A DNA stretch of 64,000 nt from Latrodectus hesperus (Eukaryota > Arthropoda > Arachnida > Araneae > Theridiidae). The translations under genes and the position numbers were made by a program. The notes below the pieces were generated by a model. The model saw only the letters and a list, made by a program, of their open reading frames with translations, ran no database searches and was not told where the DNA came from. The stretch is taken from NCBI GenBank assembly GCA_037975125.1, contig CM075857.1, positions 44,738,172 through 44,802,171 on the forward strand, in the 5' to 3' direction. This document shows, one piece after another, positions 11,423 to 24,300 of this stretch (positions are counted from its first letter, which is position 1; each line of letters begins with the position of its first letter).

Positions 11423-13284
11423 TTTAACTCATTTCGCTAAACTACTTTAAAATAAATTTGACTTCTGACTTGCCACCGTGAAAGCATTTGTTCGAGGTTT
11501 AAGCGGTTTCAAAAGTGCAATGTGAACGGGTTATTATACAACTAATATTGCAACAACGATTAAAATAAATAAAACAAAAAATTATTGGCAGTATTATAAT
11601 ATTTACATAAATTTCATTGTATTGAATTTATAAGTTAACTATATTAAATATGGAAATTAATTAAAAGTATATATTTCCATATTTTTGTAAACTTTGAGTA
11701 AGTGCTTTCGATATCGCGAAGGAATTAAACGTTAATGTTGAAAATTTATAATTCAAATTAGTGATTAAAGAATAATGCATCCTGTTATTAGAAAACAATT
11801 GAATATTAATTTTTTTTTCTCTTAGTAGTTTTTCGATAAACTTTCAAGATACACATTTGAAAGAAAATATAGTTACAATTGGGCAGCTTTGTTTTTACGG
11901 GTATTTTTCATAGAAATGGAGAACACAATTAGAAAGCGCTATCACGATAACTCAGTATGCGAATTTTGTTTTTCCTCGACGATAATTTTTGGCTGCAGAT
12001 GGCTAAATTGAAAACATCGCACAGTTTGAAATGAATTTTTAACCACTACTAAAAACCAAGTCCAAAATAGGATCAAATCCATGAACTATTGAATAGGTAA
12101 CCAAAACGTTAATCATTCAACAAACTGAGTTTGAATACATGCCAAATACATTATAAGAAACTATAGATGGATAGATAGTATATATGAAATTATCGATATG
12201 AAAGAGCCAAGGGGACAAATGAGTGTTCATTCTCTGTTTTTCACAGTTCATAAGTTTTTGGGTCCAATTCCCTCTTGGGCATCGATGTTTGTAATAGTTT
12301 TGAATTCAATTTATCTCAAAGTTTCTGATTAAATTTGCCCTCACATTCAAAAAATGGTCATACAGTAATTAACTAATCAATGACAGAATTAAGAAGTTTT
12401 AATTCATGGTTTTAATTAAGTTTAACCCGGATCCATGGTTTAAAGTAGATTATCATACATAAAATATCTAGATTCGAGAAAATAAATTAACAAACTACGA
12501 AAAAGAAAGCTACTCATTAAGGTACCAACTAAAAAGATATTTGACACACAATATGGGAAGAAAGTTCTCAAAATTAAATTTAAATACATCGCGTTGTTTC
12601 TTTGTTTCAGTATACAGAGCAGAGACAAGGCAGGGGCATACGGAGTAGTTGCTCCGGGTTACCACATCAGGGGGTACCCTAAATCGAATAGAAAATTTAT
12701 TTTACGTTGTCACTTGAATAGAATTGTTTGCTAAATAGAATAGAAAATTTGTAATTGAAAAGCAGAGGGACTTCCCAAATGTCTTTGTCCTGGGCCCCAA
12801 TTAGACTAACTTGGACCATGATATAGAGCAGTTGATTAAATTGTAATTAGTACACACAATGATAGCCTTACATATATTTACACATTACAGCAGATCTTGA
12901 AAATAAGTGCTCAGAAACTTGGTAGAAAGACGTTGTTCCCTTAATATTGCATTACAATGAAACAAATATGCAGTGATTTGTAAAGTAATTTTGTAATGGA
13001 ATGGAAGAAGAAATACTATTCCACCAGTCAAACATTAACTCTATATAATATCTATGATATCAATTTGACTTAGCAATCAGAAAACACAAAATAATGTTTT
13101 AAGTATGAGCTTAAGCGTACACTACTGTTTTGAAGTTAACGAATATATAATTGAATAACCACAAGTTTGATTCAATGATGTAAAACAGACTACGAAACGA
13201 TATAAAAGTATAAGTACTACGAATTTTATAAATCCAAATATTAAACATCTAAGTATTGGTATTTAATATCTTTTACATGTTGCT
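11423..13284. other. AT-rich non-coding region, little recognised
   Basis: No supportable gene. A short GC-richer patch near 12636-12815 (GGCAGGGGCATACGG near the left side, CCTGGGCCCC near the right) could be a decayed MITE, but I could not match its ends. Confidence 0.5.
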
Positions 13285-13486
13285 GAGCCGAGCGATGGCT
13301 GAATGGTTAACGTTCTAACTCTTGACATGTTGGTCCCGGGTATGGATAGTCCTTTCTCTCTTTGTATTTCCTTGTCTCTTTTTTTTTTGCTGTGTTAAAT
13401 GTGTGGCCCACCTTATAAACGTGTTTGTGGTGGAGTGACGTGGGTAATACTACTCACCTCCGTGCCTGTTATTAGAAGAAAAAAAA
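13285..13486 (+). mobile_element. tRNA-derived SINE, diverged
   Basis: The head GATGGCTGAATGGTTAACG has the layout of a tRNA A-box region. It is followed by a shortened B-box-like part (GGTCCCGGGTATGG), a T-rich middle and an A-rich end near 13481. The head resembles the SINE at 18913-19100 (GATGGCAGCCGAATGGTTAG there), followed by the same GGGTATGGATA junction. It lacks an intact B box, so it is unlikely to be a live tRNA gene or SINE. Confidence 0.6.
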
Positions 13487-13505
13487 GGTTGTTAAATTAT
13501 TTTAA

Positions 13506-14075
13506 CCCTTTGACCGCATTCGACGTATCAGAACGTCATGCATTAATTTGATCAAAGTCGCACATGACGTTCTGATACGCCGTTGAAAATGAGACAATAT
13601 TTAACACGTTCATTCTTGTATTTTTCAAAGTAACAATGATAGTGAGATAAAACCAAGATGCAAAAGACGTACAAGATACTTATCAAGCAGTGATAGTGAA
13701 TCTTTTCCTGAGAAATTAGATGAATGGATTTGGGAAGAAAAAGACAATGTACCTAATGTAAAACGGTTTCTTGAAGTGCCTGGAATAAATCCCTTGTTTC
13801 TGCGAAGGCTAGGTGCTAATCCTAAACCTTTGGATGTTTTGAATGAAGTCCTAAATGAAGATTTTTGGAATAGCATAGTGGAAGATACAAATAGATATGC
13901 CAGACAATGATAGAAAAAGGTTTTGGAAAAAAAAAAAAAAAAAAGAAACAAAAGGTGGGAGCCAATAAATTCTAATAATTGCATAAAATAAGCTGTTCTT
14001 ACAAATTACTCTACCCCAAAAATTAAATGTGCTCCAAATGCAAAAAATTATTCGAATAAATGTGCATCCAAAGGG
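13506..14075 (+). mobile_element. piggyBac-type element, truncated internally
   Basis: It is bounded by TTAA on the left (13502-13505), followed by CCCTTTGACCGCATTCGACG. On the right it ends CAAAGGG followed by TCAA, which looks like a mutated TTAA. CCCTTTG/CAAAGGG inverted ends next to TTAA are the signature of piggyBac insertion. A second inverted pair lies inside the left end: a segment around CGTATCAGAACGTCATG and its partner CATGACGTTCTGATACG. The element encodes only the N-terminal part of a transposase, then an A-run and about 140 bp to the right end. Confidence 0.8.
13597..13911 (+). pseudogene. piggyBac transposase N-terminal fragment
   Basis: The plus-strand frame is open from a stop near 13596 to about 13911. 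It reads [20 protein letters not shown], then [20 protein letters not shown], then [20 protein letters not shown], and finally [14 protein letters not shown]. The acidic Ser/Asp patch, the 'F-x-x-x-PG-I/P' segment, and the end 'W-x-x-I-x-x-x-TN-x-YA-x-Q' match the start of piggyBac transposases (PGBD4-like). The frame has no ATG and stops just after NRYARQ, so the DDD catalytic core is absent. The minus-strand frame over the same bases is only its shadow. Confidence 0.78.
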
Positions 14076-17000
14076 TCAATAAAATTTCTTTTTCTTTGAA
14101 TTTGATTTTGCTTTCTTATTTGAAAAATTTTCATTCCTTTTTCTTTATCACTATACTTTATTTATATTATGAATCATTAACTCCATTTTACTAGAATAAT
14201 TCAATATCGATAAAAGCCAATATTTTATTGAGCCATTATAAAATGTGCCAATAAAACGCAACTCTAAATATTTACATAATTTTTTTCGCTAAAAACAGAA
14301 TAATTTAGCTTAACTTTATTTGATAAAACATTTCATCATCGATAAAATATTTCACTATTAGAGGGAGTTAAGCTTTGCAAACACTTTTAAAACTGAAGAT
14401 AAAAACATAGCGAGAAAAAAAATACAAAACGTCTTCACTGAGCTTATTTGGTAAAGAAATATCCTCTTCAAGTGTTGCTTTAGTGTTGTCAATGATTGAT
14501 TACTAGTGATGATTTTAAAGCGAGCCAGACAGTCTATCTAAGGTCAACTTCAGAGATAATAAATTCTCTGATTGTAATATCAAGTTTCACTTTAGCAATA
14601 TGAACTTTATTTTTTCGAATATTTCACGTTCTTTTAATTAAAAACAACTTAAAATACATAGAGAGAAATCACGGATAGTTTGTCGTTCCTGAATAGGCTG
14701 TTATGAATTCCTTAAATCCAAATCAGTGATTTGGTAATGCAGAACAACTTTCGAGATTTAGGTAAGTCTATGTCATTGGGACACTGCTGAGCTGACTTAT
14801 TGACTGGAGATGTGAAGCAAACATTTCAAAATGAATGAATTAAATTCTAATAAGCTTTAAGTGATGACGTTAGCTAAACCTGTAAAAACTAAAAAAATAG
14901 AAATGCACTAAGCGGGAGGCTTATCTTGGCCTAAATTGAAGAATTATATTCTTCGGAGCGGGTGGTTTCGAGTTGGATCTCTTAACTATTGAAAATGGCT
15001 GACGGATATTGCGTTTTTCATTTTACATGCACGTTTGAAGATGTAGATACTTTGGAAATCTCCAGAATTTACAACACTTGGAAATTACGTAATGGCAATG
15101 AAAAGACCTTTCTGTAAGAAATAATGTGCTGTGTATGTAAAAAAGTTTTACCGTATGCCTTCGACTGATCGGATGTCCAGTAAACGGCATTAAATGATAT
15201 AAGAGCTATAGAAAAACCTTGAATCTATGAAAAGTTTAATCGTGTGTTTAATGGATACTTAAAAAGTAAAATTTGATGGCAAATTACTTTTTAATCAAAC
15301 ATGAATAGATTTATAGTATTCAAAATTATTATTTTTAATAAATGATTATTTGTCACACAATGAAAATTATGTTTCTATTTCTTTATTATTTTCTTTATAA
15401 TTAATCCTTCTTTAGATGACTTTCTTCGATAATTATATTGTTAATTTTGTTAAAAAATTATTTGTTTCCTATTAATTTTATTCATATTTTTTTTAATATT
15501 CCTTTTTGATGCAATCATTTTTTTCGATTATTAAAAAAGTTTTTTTGTAGTTTTCAAATTGTATAAGAGACATATGGGAATTTCATATTTCTCTTATATT
15601 TCATCTGATAGCAAAATAAAAAAAGAAATCTATTAATTAGTGTCTTTATTTAAATGAATAATTTTGTTAATAATTACTATTCCCAATTTGTTTGATTTCA
15701 CTGATACACTGAAACAATGCTGCATAACTAAGAAAAATCAAAACTAATTAAAAATATATTGAAATCAAAAGAAAAAACGAATAAGATACATACACAAGCA
15801 TGCATGTACATAAATATATAAACCTATAATATTCACTTCATTAAATTTTTTTGTGCAATTAAACACTCTTCTCTTACCTTGATATCTGAAAGTGGGTTTT
15901 TTCTCTTTTTAATTTCAAAACATTTTTTGACTTAACCCACTGTTTTAGTCATGGCTCTGATTAATGTAAATGGAAATCTTGTTAATTTTTATATATTGTT
16001 CTTTTCAGTAAACCCAAAAGTAATTATATTTTTCTTTTGAGTCAGTGTATATCTAAACAGTAGAAATTTTATTACTCAATCCTTCTGATCAAATACAAAA
16101 AAATAATTATTTTTTGGTCAATAATTTATGAATTCTGCCTATAGCTTTGCTTTATATTCAAAACCATCTTTATTATGAGAAGCTTTCGTATACCATGCAA
16201 CAATTTGTATAGTTAATCAGATATTTACAGTACTTGCTCTTAATATTTATCAGATTCCATTCAAATAATTGCAATCCGTTTATGACAAATCCTCTAGCAT
16301 TTTGAAATAAGATTATCGTCACTAATGTGTATAACTACCAAGATCTGAATGGATTACCTGAGCTGTTTCGCTGATCCCTTCTAACCTTGAATGTAACTGA
16401 TTCTTTTAAATCAAAAAATAAAGTCTTGCATCCCATCAAATGTAACAAATAAAAAAAATTAACCTTGACTCTTCGTATGTTTGGAACTTCGAGTTGCAAT
16501 AAAACCCACACATATAGTAAGCGAATAAAAGTTTTAATTAAAAATCTATTTATTCTTCATATTCTTTAAATTCGAAGAAAAATTATTCATCAAAATTATA
16601 TTATGTTTCTCGTTTATTAAAAATTATATAATTTTTTTTTAACAAGAAAAGGAATGATAAATTTTTCTATTAGATTTTAAAAGAAATCATATTGTAATAT
16701 TTATCATATTGTGCTGCATTTTGTAAATCTAAATGAGCACTTACGTCTTTATAAAAAAATTACATATTTTTTTCACGTTTTATGGAATTATTAACTAGTA
16801 AGCAATAATTATTCTGAAAAACTTGAGCTTAAAAATTTAGAATTACTTAACACACAAGAATAATCAAATAAGTCCTTTAATTAACATTAAAATTTCTAAA
16901 TCAAAAAACAACTAAGAAAAAATTAAGAATCAAATAAAAATAATATATTAACGTATAGTTTCAAATATATTACACAAATTTAATAAAATGATATAAATCA

Positions 17001-18912
17001 AATTTAGAATTAAAAATAAGGGAAAATACAATATATTACACAGTTGAAAGATTTAATTTTTGATCGAAAATATTACTAAAGATTTTACAAAATTTGTATC
17101 TAAACTAAAAATCACATTTATTAACTGCAACTTGGATCTAAAATTCATTTGAGAAAATGCGGGTGGCGTCCTTTTGAAAATTCATATGAATTCAATGATA
17201 TGCATAGAGGTTTATTCACGGAAATGTTATAGTCTTATATTATATAGAGAATTGTTCTCGATAAATTCAAATCGTACGTTTAAGCTGCGTTATGAGAACT
17301 AAGTAAATGGAATATGGTTGTTTATGAGTTATTTAGGATCCCAATTTTAAAATTTTTAAGAATTTGGATTTTTTTTTTAAATTAGAAAATATATGAAAAA
17401 ATAAAATTTAAAAAATACATAATAATGCTACATTTTTTTTTTTTTGAAATTTTTCACAGAATTTGAGTACTCAATTTCTAATGGCTATATATATTTATCA
17501 TGTGTTTTTATCAATCTCATAAAATATATAAATAAAAAAGAACTGTTAAATTTTTTCAAGTGATACTGCGACATTAATTCTTCTCTCCTTTTCTTTGTAA
17601 TCAAATTTTAATTAAACTTAATTTATATTATAGAATTTTTAAAAGAAATATATAAATTGAAACGTATTTCAATCAAAATATCAAAAATTTTTAAAAGAAG
17701 AAATACGAAAAATCTTTGGAAAAATAACGATATAAAAATTTTAAACACACATCTCAAATAAACTAAAAATTAAGTACTTAATGTAATTCAATAATAAAAA
17801 TTTTTTTTAGATATTTTTTAAGAATATAAATAAACATATAAGCAATTGGAAGAACACAAAATAAAAAAATCAATTTTAAAAAAATTGAATATATTTTAAT
17901 AAGAATAAGAGTAACTTAGAATGCAAAATATATGCTTGTAAAAGAAATAAAAGGAAAAAATTAAAAGTATAGATGAATTAAGTTAAAATTATATTAAACA
18001 ACAGTAAGATTACAAAAAATAATAAAAAATGTGGAAAAAAAATTTTCTTCTCACATGAGAGAACAAGAAAAAGAAAAAGGCACTTCAAATTTTTGTATAA
18101 AAAGAGATTTTCTTAAAAACGAAAGCTTTCGTATTAATATAAAAAAATTGCATAAAGACAATACCACTGGACGTATAAAAAATGAGAGAGAGAATTTACT
18201 TTAAAATGTTTCTATATCCTTTCCTAGTTTTGCTATAATAATATTTCGATGACATAAATAATATTGTTCTCAATATTTTTTGTCTTTACTCAATAGAATT
18301 ATATAAATCAATATTTTTTTTATTTGTGGTGTTATAACACACCCTCTCATTGAGATACAATTTAAAAATAAATTCGCTACTCAGTATATTGAAGACGTGA
18401 TGCATCCGTGATTTTAATTATTTTGAGAATGAAATTTAATTTGATGTTTACAGCAGAACAAACTGGGAATATCGTTTCAATCCTAAAATTGTTTTAACAG
18501 TATGTTTAAACATGTTTTAATAGATCTATAGATTTATGATAAAGTTAATTTCATATAGGCAGATCTACTAAGTTAAAGTTATTATTTTAAAGAATTTGTA
18601 GAGATAATAAGTGTTCCTTGTTATAATTACAGTTCTATTATCTGTGCAAATAACGTTTCCTGTTGGCGAAATTATACGTTTTAAAAAAGAAAGAATGTCA
18701 TGTAAAAAATATGCCTTTAAATGACAAGGAAATTCGGTCAAGTGAACAAGCATCAAATTAATAAGGGGTTTCTTTTTTTCTTTAGACTTTGCGAGAATTC
18801 TTCATTCCTGTCAAATTATTGTACTTATAAATGTCATAACGTTTTTGATATTAAGAAATAATCATCCAATTAAGGTAAAAAAATTACTAATAATGTTACA
18901 CACAATTACCGA
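14076..18912. other. Long AT-rich non-coding region, nothing recognised
   Basis: Almost pure A/T-rich sequence with poly-A and poly-T runs. I found no open frame with protein-like composition, no transposon ends and no structured RNA. A 21-bp segment at 18656-18676 recurs at 21709-21729. Confidence 0.6.
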
Positions 18913-19100
18913 TTGGTTTGTTTGTCACTCAACGGTCATTATTTGCAGACGAGGGCTAATTAGACAGGGACCTACGGTTTCAAGTGGATTCCGAACCACT
19001 ACAAATATCCATACCCAAGATGGGATTCGAACCCACGAACTGTTGAATCGAATGCAAGAGCGCTAACCATTCGGCTGCCATCTCTCTCTCTCTCTCTGCG
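18913..19100 (-). mobile_element. tRNA-derived SINE with 12-bp target-site duplication
   Basis: On the minus strand it begins with a (GA)n run, then GATGGCAGCCGAATGGTTAG (A-box region) and GTTCGTGGGTTCGAATCCCA (a good B box, GGTTCGAATCC). About 100 bp of tRNA-unrelated body follow. The copy is flanked by the same 12 bases, CACAATTACCGA, at 18901-18912 and 19101-19112. That is a target-site duplication of LINE-mediated insertion. The intact A and B boxes and clean duplication suggest a fairly young copy. It is not called a tRNA gene because the head is fused to a SINE body. Confidence 0.82.
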
Positions 19101-19112
19101 CACAATTACCGA

Positions 19113-20026
19113 AATTATTATCTTTACATGATGATATAGCATTCATGAAAATAAGTGCGGAAAAAATACATTAAAATGCAAGATAAATAGCTTTTTGAAA
19201 AATGTTTAAGTAATTGATAATAATACATGAGAGAGAAATACTAAAGTCCTGAATGGTATTTCCTGATTAACTTATTATTTATTAGGTCATTATCTTAGTC
19301 TGATTTTTTTGCAAGAGGTTCACGATGACCAAACATACTGAATAGCAAAAAATATAAAATAATTCACTTATTCGATAAGTAAAATGGTAGAAATACCGAT
19401 TACTTAAGAACATTTTATGAAAAGAAAAGTTGTTTCACAATAAGTTTTTTACACGATTTATTAGTGACGGCTTGATTATAATAAAAAATAAGATTTTAAT
19501 ATTAACATTAAAATACCATTACTAACTCTCAAATGTTTTTGAATAATTATAAGGAAAAGAGTACATTAAAAAAAATCTATCATCAAAAAGTATATACATT
19601 TAACTTCTTAATAATTTAAAAATTAAAATGTTAAATAATTAGATTGTAAATGGATAATTGTTTAAATTAAAGCATATATAAACGTCAACCAGATCATAGC
19701 TCATGCATTTTGCTGCAAACCTGGGATTACCGATACAAACAGAAAAAGCAAAATAATTAATAGATATATTTAAGAATGAATTCCAATTTCATTAATTGGG
19801 AGTAAAAAAATCATAACAAATACGGTTAGATATTTTTCCACTTAATTTGAAAAAAATTTTGTACAAATGATGAATAAGTCCAATATCATTACATTGTATT
19901 TAGAATAAAATAAAGATTTTAAGATTTTTTGGTTTGGTTATTTCAAAAATGCATGGTGCGTTTTTATTATTTTGAACGAATAAATTGGTTATGAAAAGCA
20001 TGCTTGTATGAGTGAGATTAGTGATA
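19113..20026. other. AT-rich non-coding spacer
   Basis: Nothing recognised between the SINE and the Tc1/mariner element. Confidence 0.5.
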
Positions 20027-21327
20027 CAGACGGTATTAACACATTTTTAGAACGATTTTGGGGCCGTTTAATTAATGTTTAGTATGTAAAGACTATTTTT
20101 TTAAATGTTCCATCTGATAGCTTTTTTTCTGGACTATAAGTCTGCATCGTGATTTCCATGATATATGAGCTTTTCGTAAATATTCCAGCTTTCCATTCCT
20201 CTTCCACTACTTTCCAAAGACCATCCATCGTGGTGGGTTTGCGTTTAGAAAGAGCTCTTTTTACAAACCAAAGGCACAATGGTCCATAGATGAAACGTCA
20301 GGGGACTTCATAGGAATATGTTGAAAAGGTATACATGCAATACCTGTATTAGTCTTCATTTTTTCAAGGAATGCAGTGGTAGTTTTCGAAGTATGACTTG
20401 TAGCTTTGTCTTGTTGATGTTTCACTCTTTGGGATAAAGAAGTGGAATTTCTTCTGTAAATATGGGACGTAAAACCTTCTCCTGATAGTATGATGAGTTG
20501 ATTTTAACATTTTTTTTCTACTCTTTTTCTTTTTAATTTCCCATTGTAGGAGAAAACTGTGACTATCATAAACCTCTTACTGAAACTTTCTTTACATTGA
20601 CGGAACCAAGTTTGTAAATTTTTTTCTCATCATTTTCTATAGTAAATAGACCTTTTTTTGTTGCAGACATTTAGGTAAACCCATGCTTCATCAAGGGTAA
20701 CAATGTATTTCCATTTATCTCCTGCTAAATGGTTTTCATACAGGATTCTACAAAATGTTTTGCGTTGAGCCACATGTCTCGGAAAAAGCTGGTGAACATT
20801 ATGTTTTTTAGCTTTTTAAGTTGTAAATCTTGGATTTATTATTTATTGTTGATACAGATGTATCTAAAGACTTTGCAATTGATTTCTGCGTTGATGGATT
20901 TTCTCTTGTTACCAGTTATTTTACTATTATTTGTTATTTTACTTTAGGAACATTTGAAACAGTACGTACTTTTTTCGGATATTTGTTTGGATTCTTCTTT
21001 CTATGTAGAAATACCTGTCCTATTAATAATGTTGCTTATTTTGCACTTAGAAATTTTAATACCATGTATTTCACAACGTTTTTGAATCCTGGAATAAAAA
21101 TATTTCTCTTCGGAAAGCGCAAAATCATATCCCTCAATCCACAGCTTCTTTACACTCTATATTTTGAAAGAACAATAAATTTAAAAGTAGCAGTATATTT
21201 CAGTATATAGTAAAAGTATATTTCTCATTTCAAATAATAAGCTGTTGCCAAAAATTTTTATTTCAAAACATTTACTTTTTTAAAATTCTTAATCGAAATC
21301 GTTCTAAAAATGTGTTAATACCTTCTG
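20027..21327 (-). mobile_element. Tc1/mariner-superfamily transposon, 1.3 kb, decayed
   Basis: Both ends begin CAGA followed by one variable base and GGTATTAACACATTTTTAGA (left at 20027, right read inverted from 21327). Each is flanked by TA (20025-20026 and 21328-21329). The inverted repeats are about 32 bp. A 1.3 kb length with a single transposase on the minus strand is the standard size for this superfamily. Confidence 0.87.
20079..21250 (-). pseudogene. Tc1/mariner-type transposase, frameshifted
   Basis: Minus-strand reading gives VTLDEAWVYLNVCNKKRSIY (first catalytic Asp in 'T-x-DEAW'), then ATSHTSKTTTAFLEKMKTNT and PFQHIPMKSPDVSSMDHCAF. The last of these supplies the third acidic position in 'SPD' and the 'D-x-CAFG' motif. 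After a one-base shift the frame continues as FVKRALSKRKPTTMDGLWKV, ending VVEEEWKAGIFTKS. Stops and shifts interrupt the N-terminal half. Plus-strand frames at 20729-21210 are antisense shadows. Confidence 0.75.
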
Positions 21328-24300
21328 TAGTAAGGTATGATGAAATATACAAAAAGTTATTTCAAAATAACATTAACTTCAACGTAACATTAATTTAATA
21401 AAAATTATTGAATGTAATTTTGAAGTTATAAAATTATCCTTAAAGTATCAGAAATACGAAATTGTACCTTTAATGGGTAGAATTAAATTCAATAAATAAT
21501 TAAAATAAATCTTTGTACTTTGACCAAATTACAGACTAATGAGTTCATCATTATTAATTCATACAAAATCTATATCACTTACTTCAAATAGCACAGATTC
21601 AAAATTTAGAAGCAGACAAATTCACAAAAATACTGGTCCATTGGCTTAATTTAATGACTAGTGAAAGTAAAATATCTTTTATCAATTGGAAAGGAAGTCA
21701 GTAAGACTTTTCCTGTTGGCGAAATTATAAGCAGTTCTTATGAAGCTAAACTGAAAATGAAATCTTTTAATACATAATCCATGATATTAATTGAATAACA
21801 AAGAAAATAGAAGCTCATAACACTCGAATTGACACTTAATTCATTAAAATGTTAGTTTTAAAATTTGCATTTATTTGCTGTCGGCTTGAGTTCGAACCCC
21901 AGCTTATAAAATCCTTAGAAATGCAATACTGGCCAATATTTACATTAAGTTCAGAAAAGTATGAATAGCGATCAATAATGCACAATTCTAAAAAATTATA
22001 TCAAAATAGTTTATAAAACTATTCGCAAACATTTCAATGATTGCGCGATTATTTATTGTGCATCTCTAATGTGACCTTAAAATACGAATGTAAAAATAGA
22101 ATACAACTTTCATCTTTTTTAATTAAGTGTGTGTGTATCTTTATTAGAAAGTTTTTTACCTAATAAAATATTCAAATATTGTTTGAATCACGTAATTAAA
22201 ACAACGCAAGAGCAAAATTTCATTTAAAAAAATATTACGAAAAATAAGAAATATTCACAATGAAATGAAATTTAATGAATAATATAGAAAAAATAGTTAG
22301 TACATTTAATGAGTAATGTATTTCTGTCTCATATTTAAATATATTACCATCTTTCATTTATTATCGCGCTTTTTAGAGTGGAAGACTAGAAGTTCGATCT
22401 TGAAGACAAATTTTGCTTAATATTTTAGTTCTATTTTATGCAAAAATATGGTGAATGAAAAGCTCTCCAAAAAATGATAGGCAGAGTTAGTGTAAAAAAA
22501 AATTCCCTCATATCCATTATTATTTAATATGTCCTTGTATCATAATGATAGACCATCTTCTATGTAGATTAAAATATTATCAACAAAACGGGAATTAAAG
22601 TTAGCAATACAATTTCTGTTTGTAGAAACCAAACCTATACACTGGAAGATAGATTTTCTCATACATTTTTGAGATTGCCTTCTATTTCTTTTATTTTTAA
22701 GACAAAATATTTTTGTATCCATGCTTCTTTTTTAAATGAGCTTACAAAAACCAATTGTCACAATTCAGGAGAATTTTTGGAATTTCTTTTGCAATGCAAC
22801 ACTGAAGCATGTGCCAATCAAAATTAAATACGAAATAATGTGAGGAAAGGGATTATTAATTTCTTACGTATACTTTGATTTTTTTTTATGTATCAATAAG
22901 GCAAAAATGAAATATCGTTAAATAATTAAATACAGTAATGTGAAATTAATTCTGAACTTACTTCTATTTATTTTAAAAATTAGGATAAATATTTAAACAA
23001 TAATTATTAGAAAAAAGGAATACAGTTTACATGCTTCAGAAGTCTGAAAATTTGCTAAAAAGTTTATAAATAAGGAAAAAAATCGAGTACCTATATGCTA
23101 ATAAGCAAATATGTTTTATATGCGCCACCTTTTACATTTGTTTGCCATTTTTCATAATCATCTTAGAGTGTATAAATTTGCTATTATATAAATTGGATTA
23201 ACTGCAATTTTTTTAGAAAAATACAGTCACATTTTTTTATTAAAAGTTTTCTATAGTTTGCCTTGATAAGAAAGAAATGCTGTTAATCTGCATAAAATAA
23301 AAAAACATTCTAATTAATCATTATCACTATAATACAAACTTCAGTAAAAGTAATTTTTTTCATTCTATCAAAAATATTATTAATTTTCACAAACTATAAA
23401 ACACAAAAAATATTATCTATAGTAAAAAAATAATTTTGATAAATAAAAATAAGCAAATAAAATAATGCTCTATATCTAAAAATTATACGTTCTTAATGTG
23501 ATAAATGTATACAATAGTAAAAATTTATAACTCATTTATGGTAAAATATACTTAATTTCATTCTCATTTCCATTACAAGTGAAAATGTGACAAAGGTATT
23601 ATATTGTTTAAAAATTTATTCTACAATAAAATGGCAATAAAACCGATAAAAAACTTAAAATTCCAGAAATAAAATGCTAGGACTCATTATCAACTTAAAC
23701 AGTGAATTTTAAAGTATCATAAATTTATCCTTAAATAGTACTGAAGAAATTTCTACATCAACTATTCAAAAAATGTATTCAATTAAATGTAAACTGAAAA
23801 CAGTATAACAAATATTCCAAATAAAAAAAAAATAAAAATACATCTGTTCAAACATTAGAAAATAATAGTTATACAATTCATTTTTTTAGTAAAAATGTCC
23901 TGAAATTCTTGACTTCATTATGAATTTACTATATCTTGAAATGTAAAAAAATTTAGTTATTAGACATAATTCAGTACTCATTTAAAACAATAACAAAAAA
24001 ATGAACAAACATACATATTACACATGGGAACAAAGCACTAAAATTTCTATTTAAAAATGCAACTGAAACAATATGTATGAGCTGTAAGACTGTTGCCACA
24101 TAAAACTTCAAATTCATCAAATATATTTGTAGGATATGTTTAACACATTACTTCTCAAAATATTCATATGAAACAAATGCAAACAATGCCATAAATAAAA
24201 GCTGCTTTTGAAACTATAACTGCAAAATATTTATGAATGCCTGCTCTCTAACAAAATAAATTGAAATCACAACCATCTTTTAAACAAAGGCCCTTATCTG

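Noticed and set aside
12636..12815. GC-richer patch resembling a MITE (CAGGGGCATA... and CCTGGGCCCC).
   Set aside because: The two sides do not form a convincing inverted repeat and no target duplication was found.
13625..13984. 119-codon minus-strand open frame.
   Set aside because: It is antisense to the piggyBac transposase fragment and has no protein-like features.
19020..19085. tRNA-like sequence with A and B boxes (also near 28840, 46260 and 55490).
   Set aside because: Each is continuous with a SINE body and two have target-site duplications. The cloverleaf stems are not maintained, so they are not called as tRNA genes.
20729..21210. Plus-strand open frames of 72 and 126 codons.
   Set aside because: They are antisense to the Tc1/mariner transposase between matched inverted repeats.
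22540..22722. Minus-strand frame containing FVDNILIYI, reminiscent of a polymerase 'VDDI' box.
   Set aside because: There is no supporting motif on either side and the frame is only 60 codons.
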